NCBI GenBank assembly: GCA_963795935.1
Contig: CAWCJO010000005.1
Coordinates: forward strand, 274,301-338,300
DNA length: 64,000 bases
Source of the DNA: JAICMB01 sp963795935
GTDB taxonomy: Bacteria > Acidobacteriota > Terriglobia > Bryobacterales > Bryobacteraceae
Direction of reading: 5' to 3'
The position numbers and the translations under genes were made by a program. This document shows positions 21,316-29,900 of this stretch, piece by piece. Each line of letters starts with the position of its first letter. Position 1 is the stretch's first letter. The notes below the pieces were generated by a model that was not told where the DNA came from, did no database searches, and was given only the letters and a program-made list of their open reading frames with translations.

Positions 21316-21393
21316 CCTGCCCGGCTCAGGCTTAAGCAATCCGTCCATCCACGCATTTCCGACTTGCTGGGCTGCGGTTCACGAGACGCTTAC

Positions 21394-21541
21394 TGTGTAC
21401 CGAAGTCCGCGCGGCGTACATCGCGAGCGCGTTTACGGGCGCAAATGTCAAAGCGCTCGGGGATCGGTCACCTTGCCTTACTAAACCAAACGCCCGTTGG
21501 TGAATATCGGAAAGGATAGAATGGCCCCATGCTGGTATAGG
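21394..21541. repeat. Right copy of the ~150-bp direct repeat flanking IS66
   Basis: Begins TGTGTACCGAAG immediately after the right terminal repeat and ends GGTATAGG; it matches the left copy (18820-18969) except for a single base and a 2-bp loss. Confidence 0.9.
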
Positions 21542-21599
21542 TGGGTCTTTCTTGCATTATCCACTGTCATGATAGACCTGAAGCGAGGCTGATCCGGCT

Positions 21600-21824
21600 A
21601 TGTTCTCTCGCAGGACAGAAATTGAGAAGGCCGACTCATTGGGGGAACGCCTGGTCGGTGGGGCGACGGAGGCTGCTGTCATTATCATGGAAGAGTTACG
21701 CAAACGCTTCAACATCGGATTCCGAGGCGGCAACGCGACCCCACAATTTATCATAGAAGTCATCGTTTTCCATATGCACTTGGTTGATCGGCGGGCGTTC
21801 GCCTCCTTATTGACGTTCGCATAA
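21600..21824 (+). pseudogene. Small hypothetical gene cut by IS630
   Basis: About 74 codons (MFSRRTEIEKADSLG...) with a helical, codon-like composition (VIIMEELRKRFNIG, FIIEVIVFHMHLVDR) run straight into the IS630 left end and stop there. No continuation is visible beyond the element, where the dockerin gene remnant begins. Looks like a real gene truncated at its 3' end. Function unknown. Confidence 0.45.
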
Positions 21825-22898
21825 TATAGAGACATCAAAAGGATAACTCGGCCTGCTGCCAGAAGGCTGTGATCAGCCGCGGTCGGCGGCGCATTCTCTT
21901 GAGGGTCCGGCGCGCGGTTTCGTCCAGTCCCCAGTAGTCTTGGGGACAGACATTGGGCAGCTTCGTGCTGTTTCCAGTAGGCCCAGATATACTCGACCGG
22001 GTTTAGTTCCGGCGCATAGCCGGGCAGGTATTCCACCCATAAGCCCTCGCCTTGCGCGGCAATGAAATCGCGGGTGATCTTGCTTCGATGAGCCGACAGA
22101 CGATCCCAGACGATCAACGAGGGGCCGGGAATGTGACGTAGCAAAGCTTGCAAAAAATCCACCACTTCCGCGCTTTTCACCGAGCCCTTATAGAGCCGGA
22201 AATAGAAGTTATGGAAAGTGATTCCGGCAACCGCTGAGATCGTGTCCCAGTTGAAGTTGTATTGCAAAACAGGAGTCTCGCCGCGCCGCGACCAGGTGCG
22301 CACCCGATGTGGCCGCTGGCTTACTCCGCTTTCGTCGATGAAGATGATCGTGCGCCCTTCTTTTTGGGCTTTTTTTTAATCGCCGGCCAGCGCACGCGCC
22401 GCCAGCGGCGGATTTCTTCCTCATTTCGCTCACGCGCCCGTCCCACGGGGCGCTGACAACTCCAGCCCAGCTCGTCCAGGACCTTCCATACGTGGCCGTG
22501 GTGATATTCAACTCCAAACTCTTTCTCAATCAGATGGGCCACCCGAGCGCAGGTCCAAAGCGGGGTTTCATAACCCAGCCTCTCCGGACCTTTCAACAGT
22601 AGTTCCTCCAGGCGCTCCCGGTCCGCCTCGCTCAGTTGCGGCTTCCGGCCCGCCCGGGCGGCCTTTTTGAGCGCATCCTTGCCGCCGGTTTTGAACTGCT
22701 CTACCCACCGGCTCACAGTCTGACGGCACACCCGTAAGCGGCGCGCCACCTCGGACTGGTTCAGGTCGTTCCTCTCCACTAACCTGATCGCTTGCAGGCG
22801 GCGCTTCTCCAACGCCTCGAAATCGCGTTTCACTCCGGCAGGATTCCCCATACCGAGATAAACCCGTCATCCCGCCAAAAGTGTCGCTATATTATGCG
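21818..22898 (-). mobile_element. IS630-family insertion sequence (~1.08 kb)
   Basis: Ends share the inverted repeat CGCATAATATAG followed by A or C and GACA (21818-21834, and complement ending at 22898). The element holds a single two-frame transposase gene on the minus strand. The TA-containing end fits IS630 target choice. It truncates the small gene at 21600. Confidence 0.85.
21835..22851 (-). CDS. IS630 transposase, probable -1 frameshift at A8G
   Basis: The first frame (22851 to about 22321) gives an HTH region (NQSEVARRLRVCRQTVSRWVEQ) and a winged-helix part ending IKKK. On the minus strand an A8G run (plus-strand T8 at 22370-22377) allows a -1 slip into a frame reading QKEGRTIIFIDESG, VIVWDRLSAHRSK-type and YLPGYAPELNPVEYIW, i.e. 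the D-D-E catalytic core. IS630 members commonly use such slippage, so the break is probably programmed. A further single-base shift near 21957 is needed to reach the natural end (RPRLITAFWQQAELSF, stop 21835). Confidence 0.8.
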
Positions 22899-22943
22899 AT
22901 TATCAATAAGTGTTTGTCTCAGCCGAAGGGGGCAACCGCACAG

Positions 22944-23647
22944 CTATTCTCCGGTCACACAGGAACCGCCCAAACTGGCGTTAATGACGCGTTGGATATC
23001 AACCACGCTACACGACCCATTGTGCTGTAAATCGGCGCTTCTGCAAGCCGTTACCCCAAGTGCCTGATTGATAGCCAATTGAACGTCCCGGCCATCCACT
23101 TGTCCATCGGCGTTGAGATCGCACGACACGGCGCTGGGAGCCGTGGCGTCTCCTTGGCTGAGGAGCGACCAAGTTAGACCGTTCCACTGTTTCACATAGA
23201 TGTTCCGCAGGGACCCCTGTTTCACCTCGCCCCAGGCTGCCACGGGCTCTCCGTTAAGGACGGCGACGGAGACGCGCTCGGCGCTGCCGTTCACGGGATC
23301 GGCATTAAGAGTTCCGCCCAAGGCGGACCAGGAGCCGTCGGTATACTCATCAACATAGGTCTCTGCCTTTTGTCCTATGTTCTGCTGCTCCGACCAGGCT
23401 ATATAAAGTTTGCCGGCATTCGGGTCGGCGATGAGAGACGGTGTTTCCGCCCAGCCAGTATTGCTATCCCGATTCACGGTTCCCAAACCGGAAGTTGTCC
23501 AAGTGCCGCCGTTCCATGTTTTCACGAAGACTTGGCTGTTCCCGGTTTGAGTTCGTTCCGTCCAGGCGACGTAGGGCTGGCCAGCCAGGTACGCGATCGA
23601 AACGTCATAGGCCCAGTCGGCGGCATTCACGTTGAGCGAACCGCCGA
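22944..23647 (-). pseudogene. Dockerin-containing secreted protein, 5' end lost at the CRISPR array
   Basis: The 3' part of a gene: beta-propeller-like repeats (LAGQPYVAWTE, KLYIAWSEQQN, GEPVAAWGEV) then a dockerin type I pair (CDLNADGQVDGRDVQLAIN and SVVDIQRVINASLGG), which binds cohesin partners or calcium. The coding frame is open but simply runs into the first partial CRISPR repeat, so the amino-terminal part and signal peptide are missing. Reading through the repeats gives only spurious protein. Confidence 0.72.
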
Positions 23648-24253
23648 CCCGCGGGCTGCGGCCCCATTGAAGCCGATACCAGCTTGCCCGGCGTGAGGAA
23701 GGCGCCCTCAATTCCGCAGCCCGCGGGCTGCGGCCCCATTGAAGCCGCGCCGCCGCCCACCGCGCCGCGGCCGCGGCGCGCGAATTCCGCAGCCCGCGGG
23801 CTGCGGCCCCATTGAAGCGCGCCCTGCGGCGCGCGGCGCCTGCGGCATTTTCCGAATTCCGCAGCCCGCGGGCTGCGGCCCCATTGAAGCGCAGTGGCAC
23901 GCCGCGCGCGTCATGCTCGATTTGTAATTCCGCAGCCCGCGGGCTGCGGCCCCATTGAAGCGACAATCTTCCGCCGTACTCCGGTACAAGCGCGCTGAAT
24001 TCCGCAGCCCGCGGGCTGCGGCCCCATTGAAGCCGTCTCCGGCGTCTTAAGCCCAGCCGCTGTGCTCAAATAATTCCGCAGCCCACGGGCTGCGGCCCCA
24101 TTGAAGCGAGTCGAAGCTCCGCTTATGGTAGGACTGCCCAAGGTTAATTCCACAGCCCGCGGGCTGCGGCCCCATTGAAGCGGCACGACCGCGGTCGCGA
24201 CCATCACGGTTCCGGCCAATTCCGCAGCCCGCGGGCTGCGGCCCCATTGAAGC
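23648..24253. CRISPR. CRISPR array, 9 repeats and 8 spacers, no cas genes nearby
   Basis: Eight 36-bp repeats at 23710, 23783, 23855, 23926, 23998, 24072, 24146 and 24218, each AATT + a perfect 20-bp palindrome (CCGCAGCCCGCGGGCTGCGG) + CCCCATTGAAGC. A ninth, with a degenerate first ten bases, sits at 23648-23673. Two internal repeats differ by one base each (near 24087 and 24155). Spacers are 35-38 bp (36, 37, 36, 35, 36, 38, 38, 36). The ATTGAAGC end resembles the usual crRNA 5' handle, suggesting plus-strand transcription, but the degenerate repeat at the left end would suggest the opposite. No leader and no cas genes are visible in the window. Confidence 0.96.
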
Positions 24254-24258
24254 TAACG

Positions 24259-24912
24259 GCTCGAAAGTTCGTCGCCTGGCTATCGACGGTCCATTACTAC
24301 TCGGAAATCTGCCGCCGAAGCGAACAACGGCACTTCGCCCATCGTTTTCCAAGCCCTCCTTCGACGCCGGAGATGACCATTGAATCCTTGGATCTGAACA
24401 AAGCTGTTTCCTACCTGGGCGTCGAGGGCGAGGAAGAGTCCTGGAGGCAATTTGACGAATATCACCGCGCCGCCCTCCTGCGGTTGGAAGCCGCCGGAGC
24501 GGACGTCGCCATTATCGCGAGCAATACTCCTCACCATCGCCTCCCAGCGATTGTGCGCGGCGTGGCGATTCCGGTCCTCTGCATGTTCGACGCCGTGGCA
24601 AAGGAAAGCGCGCGCATCGCAGCTACCCAAGTTCTGATATTAGGCACGGCTCCGACGATGGGCTCGCCAAGATTCCGCGAAGCGTTTGCGAAGCATGGGA
24701 TCGAAGCTGCCGGCCCCGCCGACGAGACCGCCAGGGCCCGGACCGTGCGGTTAATTGCGGACTTGCAGCGGGGGGAATTTGAAGGAGCCGGGGAACGGCT
24801 CATCGAGATCGCGAAGAGCTCGATCCGGGGGCGATTCCGGGCGCCACCGGCAGTTTGCTTGGCGTGCACCGAATTGCCATTGGCATTTCCACAACAGAAG
24901 ACGCTGCCGGCC
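24259..24912 (+). pseudogene. Aspartate/glutamate racemase-family fragment
   Basis: Opens as VAWLSTVHYYSEICRRSEQ, so only the first ~10 residues (the GGM-type start) are missing. It continues through MTIESLDLNKAVSYLG, the VAIIASNTPHHR loop and the second catalytic-Cys loop AVCLACTELPLAF. The first Cys is replaced by Thr, as in some family members. The gene loses its start against the last CRISPR repeat and its 3' end fuses in frame with a class V aminotransferase fragment near 24912. Not expected to be functional. Confidence 0.75.
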
Positions 24913-25105
24913 TTGGTGTCGATCTCGCACGTGCTGTTCAAGAGCGCAATCGTTCAAGACGTGGCGGCGGTAACGAGGCGCGCGCATGAAGTTGGCGTGC
25001 TGGTGGTTGTGGACGTCTACCAGTCGGCCGGAACCGTGCCCGTGGACGTGCGCGAGTGGGACGCGGATTTTGCGGTGGGCGGCTCCGTGAAGTGGCTGTG
25101 CGCTT
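24913..25105 (+). pseudogene. Class V aminotransferase/kynureninase-like fragment
   Basis: About 65 codons fused in frame to the racemase piece: SHVLFKSAIVQDVAAVTRRAHEVG, VVDVYQSAGTVPVDV and the PLP-lysine region FAVGGSVKWLC. This is the middle of a kynureninase-like fold (compare the intact class V gene at 35077). It then meets a PD40 fragment. Confidence 0.72.
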
Positions 25106-25310
25106 GGGGCGAGAGCGGTCCTGTTTACCGCGCACTCGCAGGCCGGCGATTACGATAACGCCAGCATTGACGTCGTTTCCATCAAAACGGGCGAGAGAAA
25201 CACGCTGCATCGCGGTCGAATATTTCGGGCGCTATATCTGCCGGGCGGCGAATTGATGCGCGGCCTCGCCGAGAGTGGCGGCGGTTCTCGTCTTCGTGAA
25301 GAATCCTAAT
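25102..25310 (+). pseudogene. PD40 propeller fragment (from a Ser/Thr-kinase-type gene)
   Basis: LGARAVLFTAHSQAGDYDNASIDV, SIKTGERNTLHRG and LYLPGGEL match a blade of the PD40 propeller that follows acidobacterial Ser/Thr kinases. Only about 70 codons remain. It starts directly after the aminotransferase fragment. Confidence 0.6.
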
Positions 25311-25426
25311 TTCGCAGATGGGCGTAACGGACCGCTGCATAGACGGTAAAATACTCAGATGATAGCCAAGGAAATTGATGCGAATCGTCAAGGGGAATCC
25401 GGAGAGCGTGTTTGATCGGAAAGCTC

Positions 25427-25900
25427 TCAAACTGGGAGCTCCGCGGCATCCTCTATGGCAGGCCCTACGGCGACGAACCAAGCTTTCGGGCCTATGACGA
25501 CGTGTTGTTGCGTGTGCTCGCTGAAGTCAATCTGATACTTCGCCGTGCTCCCACCTGGAGAAAAGGCGGCCGCTACCGTCCCAGCATCATTTCTCCGAAG
25601 CAATGGGGTATACTTCTCATTTGTTTCTTTCTGGCTTTGACCGATGGAAGGGGAACTACAATTGCGGTTGTTGTCCAGGCTCACTCGATTACGGTCGCGA
25701 CCGATTCTGAAGCCCGTTCCCACGGCGATCTCGGGGATGCCGTCGCCATCGATGTCCGCGGCGGCCATATTGACCAGACCGGACATGTCCTTGATCAGCA
25801 CGTGCCGCTCCCAGCCGGGGTTTTCATACCAGGCGAGCTCGCCACGGCGTTCCCGTGGCAGCCCGTGTGCTGCAAGGACTTGCTCGACCCATCCCGCCGC
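25427..25900 (-). pseudogene. FG-GAP/VCBS propeller fragment
   Basis: LAWYENPGWERHVLIKDM, then AADIDGDGIPEIAVGTGF mark one FG-GAP repeat. Both ends are missing and the surrounding sequence does not continue the family, so this is a relic. It is on the opposite strand from its neighbours. Confidence 0.6.
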
Positions 25901-26007
25901 GCGAAAATTTCATTGGCCATCTCATAATCGCGCGGTGTGGCTTCGACTGCGGTCCTCGCCTCGGGCAAGCGCCCGACCGTTCAGTGGAAGATAATGTTTG
26001 AAGACTA

Positions 26008-26796
26008 ATGGCCGACTTTGAATCGTGGAACGCCTATTACGACTTCGCCAACTTCGTAAGGAACAAGGCAAGGCATGTGATGGATGCCAAGAGACAGGCC
26101 TTTCTGAGTGCCGTAGTTCGAACAGCCGAGAAGCGGAAGACGCTTCTGAAGAAAGGGACGGTGTTGTGGAGAGCACAGTTAGGCAACGAAGTTGGACCGC
26201 ATTCCATCACCGATGAGGAAGGAACCGAGATTGATGTTGTTGACATGCCCGAGCCACTAAACCCCAAGCGGATGACGCCTCTTTCGGATCGTGCCTACGA
26301 AGGACGTGTGAACCCCAAAGGTATTCCGTGTTTGTATTTTTCAGATGACTTGGATACGGCAATGACAGAGGTTCGTCCGTGGATTGGGAGCCATGTGTCG
26401 GTGGCGCAATTTGCCATCTTGGGAGACTTGATCTTGGTGGACTGTTCAAGCGACACAAAATCTCCGGATTTCCGCTTCGTTAATGGGGGAGAACCTGATC
26501 CCGCCAACAGAGAACAAGACGTGTGGTGGAGCATCAACCAAGCGTTCTCCGAACCTGTAACACGGACAGACGACGTTGCGGACTATGCTCCCACTCAAGT
26601 ACTCGCAGAGGCATTCCGTAGCGAAGGGTGTGGCGGACTCGTTTACGGCAGCAAATTAGGAAAAGGCAGGAGTATCGCCGTGTTCGATATCGCCGCTGCT
26701 GAACTCGCAAACTGCCATCTGTACCAAGTCGAGGCGGTCAATCTGAAATTTTCGATGGCGGCGAATCCGTACTACGTTCAAAAGGACCTGGAATGA
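26008..26796 (+). CDS. RES-domain protein (putative NAD+-consuming toxin)
   Basis: A 262-aa protein with a C-terminal RES domain: an Arg in LWRAQLGNE (Arg55), GRVNPKGIPCLYFSDDLDTA, MTEVRPWIGSHV and QVLAEAFRSEGCGGLVYGSK. In known RES toxins these Arg, Tyr, Glu and Ser residues bind and cleave NAD+. The usual Xre-type antitoxin is not seen upstream, where gene fragments lie, nor downstream. The 3' end converges on the TIR-NB-ARC-WD40 gene, 130 bp away. The composition is visibly less GC-rich than the core. It could be a stand-alone defence effector or an orphan toxin. Confidence 0.82.
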   Translation: MADFESWNAYYDFANFVRNKARHVMDAKRQAFLSAVVRTAEKRKTLLKKGTVLWRAQLGNEVGPHSITDEEGTEIDVVDMPEPLNPKRMTPLSDRAYEGRVNPKGIPCLYFSDDLDTAMTEVRPWIGSHVSVAQFAILGDLILVDCSSDTKSPDFRFVNGGEPDPANREQDVWWSINQAFSEPVTRTDDVADYAPTQVLAEAFRSEGCGGLVYGSKLGKGRSIAVFDIAAAELANCHLYQVEAVNLKFSMAANPYYVQKDLE

Positions 26797-26926
26797 TATG
26801 GACCGGTTCGCGCTTAGGAAGCGTTTGGGTCGCCAGGAAAAAGACTTCCAGACGCAGAAGCGAGTGCGCCGGCAGGAAAGCTGCTTAGCGCGGGCGGGTC
26901 CGGCAGGCCGAAGATGTAACGCCCGG

Positions 26927-29900
26927 TCACGAAGCTGATCGGGGTGGTTTATAGGCGTCAACAGCAGCGCGGGGATGGCGAACTGCTCCTATGTCCCACG
27001 CTGGACGATCTTCGACCCGGAGCAAAAGCACTCGGCCTGTACCGTCACCTGCGAGAATCGTCCGCAGATCGGAGAATATGCAGCAACAAGCGCCGGCATC
27101 ACAGACAAAGGTCGCAATTAACGAGCCGGTTGCTAGATCCCACAGCTTCAGCGTGTGGTCATCTGACGCAGAAACGGCCCGCTCGCCGTCAGGACTCACG
27201 GCGACGCCTCTGACCCAACTTGAATGGCCTTCGATCATACGCAACTCGCGACCGGTTTCCAGGTTCCATACCTTCAGTGTATTGTCCTCAGACGTAGAAA
27301 CCACGCGGTAGCCATCCGGAGTCACCGCTGCGCCGCTCACAGAACTTGAGTGACCTTTTAGCGTACGCAACTCGCGACCGGTTTGCAGATCCCATATTTT
27401 TAACGTGTTATCTAAGCACGCCGAGATAAGGTGCCGTCCGTCCAGAGTCACTGCCAAGCCGTTTACCCAACTTGAGTGCCCCTCCAAGGTACGAATTTCA
27501 CGGCCGATTTCGAGGTCCCACACCTTGAGCGTGTGGTCGCGCGAAGACGATACAGCTTGTTGGTCAGAGGTGATCACGATGCCAGTGACCCCATTTAAAT
27601 GGCCTTCCATCGTGCGCAACTCGCGACCGCTTTCCAGATCCCACAGCTTCAGCGTCTCGTCCTCGGACCCGGACACAGCTTGTCGCCCGTTCGGAGTCAC
27701 GGCCACGGCAAAGACCGGACCTGAGTGGCCTTCCAGCGTGCGCAGCTCCCGGCCGCTTTCCAGATCCCATACTTTCAATGTCCCGTCGTTACACGCGGAG
27801 ACCGCCTGTCTTCGATCTGGAGTTACCGCCACGCTGCTGACCCAACTTGAGTGACCCACTAACGTGCGCCGCTCGCGGCCCGTTTCCAGATCCCACAGTT
27901 TCAGGGTTTCGTCTTCAGACCCGGACACCGCTCGCCTTCCGTCCGGGGTCATCGCCACGCACCTGACCGCATTTGAATGGCCTTCCAGCGTTCGAAACCC
28001 GCGTTCGGTTCGAACATCCCACACCTTCACGGTTTTGTCTTCTGACGCAGAGAGCGCCCGGCCCGCATCTGGAGTGATGGCGACGCCAGTCACAGCACCT
28101 GAGTGGCCTTCAAGTGTGCACAAGTCGCGCCCGGTTTGCAGATCCCATACTTTAATCCTTTTGTCCGCAGAAGCAGAAACGGCCCTCATCCCGTGCGCAG
28201 TCATGGCCACACCCAGGACCTTACCCAAGTGGCCCTCAAACGTACGCAACTCCTGGCCGGTCTCCAGATCCCACAGCCTCAGCGTGTTGTCTTCAGAGGC
28301 GGACACGGCGCGGTGCCCGTCCGGAGTGATTGCTACACTGCTGACCCAGCGCGAGTGGCCTTTCAGCGTGCGCACGTCGCTGCCGCTTTGAAGATCCCAT
28401 ACCTTCAATGTTCTATCTTCAGACGCCGACACGGCGCGCCGCCCGTCCGGAGTTATTGCAACGCGAGACACCCAGCCCGAGTGGCCCTCCAGCGTGCACA
28501 GCTCGCGGCCGACTTCGAGATCCCAGACCTTCAGTGTGTGGTCGCCAGATGCGGACACAGCACACCGCGCGTCCGGAGTTATTGCCACGCCGAAGACAGA
28601 TTTTGAATGACCCTCCAGCGTACACAAATCACGACCGGTTTCCAGATTCCATACCTTGAGAGTGTGGTCGCCTGACGCGGACACGGCCCGCCGTCCGTCC
28701 GGAGTTATCGCAACGTCGTTGACCGGACCTGAGTGGCCTTCCAACGTGCGCACCAGCCCCATTCCTGGAGGCAATAGACCTGACCATATGGACCGCAGCC
28801 ACGGAGCGGTTGCGCCCTTGGTGATCATTTTCGCGAATCGCTGAATAGCGGGGATGTCCCCGTAAGGCAATAAGCGCCCGACTAGCTGGGATACGAATTG
28901 CGTGGAGTCCTTTCGTATGACGTTCGACGAGAGCCGCATCGCCCCGTGAATCAGCGCCAGCGCTTCGCGATCGGGATATTGAGCTCGCGTATAATCAAGC
29001 TGCAGGTCATGCAGCCGAATGGCACCCGAGTCTTCCTGTTCGCGCTGCGCTAGCGAAAGATTGATGAAGCGATCGGACGTTTCTTCCGCTCCCGCTTCAT
29101 CAACCTGCCAGAGGACTCTTTGAATCGGCGGAGATACGGGCATATCGTCGAGCAGAATCGCGAGTGCAAGATAGCGCTCGCGCGATGTCTTATCCAGCGC
29201 GTCCACGCTCACCTGGATCGCGCGCAGCAGATCACTGTGCGGATAATCCGGGAAGTCCGCCTTAATCTTGGCAAGGTCGGCAGCCCGGAGATAGCCGACA
29301 ATGCGCTTCCAAGAGATACGTGGGGCTCCGCGCAGCATGGCCGCAATCATGGAAAGCGCAAGCGGAAGTCTTCCGGACTCTGCGATCAAATCTTCCGTTT
29401 CGGCTGGCATGTCGCCGGACGGTACTCCCGAGCCGTTAGCAAGAAGTTCGCGTGCCTGGTCGAAACTCAACGAGTCCACGCGATGTTCGCGAGCACCTGC
29501 GGCTGCCGCGATCTCGGATTTGCGGGTGGTAAATAGGACGCGCGAACGCGGCGATTCAGCCCGGAACGGCTCCAGGTCGCGGGCCTGCCAAACATCATCC
29601 ACGACGATCAGGGCAGCTTTCTTCCGGATTGTCGTGCGGTACTGGTGCTTGCAACCGAGTTCGGTATCATACCGATCCATAGTGTCATTCAACCCTTTGC
29701 CCACTTCGCGCATTCTGGTGACAAGGTCATAGAGCGTTTGCTTGCCTGCGGTTACCCAGATGATCCCGTCAGGAAAGGCCTGCTGCACGACTGGGTCGTG
29801 ACAGAGCGCCTGTGCCAGCACGCTCTTTCCGATTCCGCCCATTCCCTCGAGGGCCGTGAGCGTAATGTTGCGGCCGCTACCCTCCGTAATAATCGCACTG

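Larger units (their letters stand above)
18970..21393 (+). mobile_element. IS66-family insertion sequence (~2.4 kb)
   Basis: The element is bounded by perfect 20-bp terminal inverted repeats, GTAAGCGTCTCGTGAACCGC at 18970-18989 and its complement ending at 21393; the GTAAGCG start is typical of IS66. It carries the three IS66 genes tnpA, tnpB, tnpC in order, all with indels, so it is probably inactive unless these are sequence errors. It is flanked by long (~150 bp) direct repeats instead of an 8-bp duplication. Confidence 0.92.

Noticed and set aside
23708..24352. Open reading frames running through the CRISPR repeats on both strands
   Set aside because: They are created by the repeat unit (e.g. 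repeating GPQPAGCG or RGLRN) and have no independent support.
26991..28659. Plus-strand open frames opposite the WD40 repeats
   Set aside because: They repeat with the same 126-bp period as the WD40 coding strand and are mirror frames.
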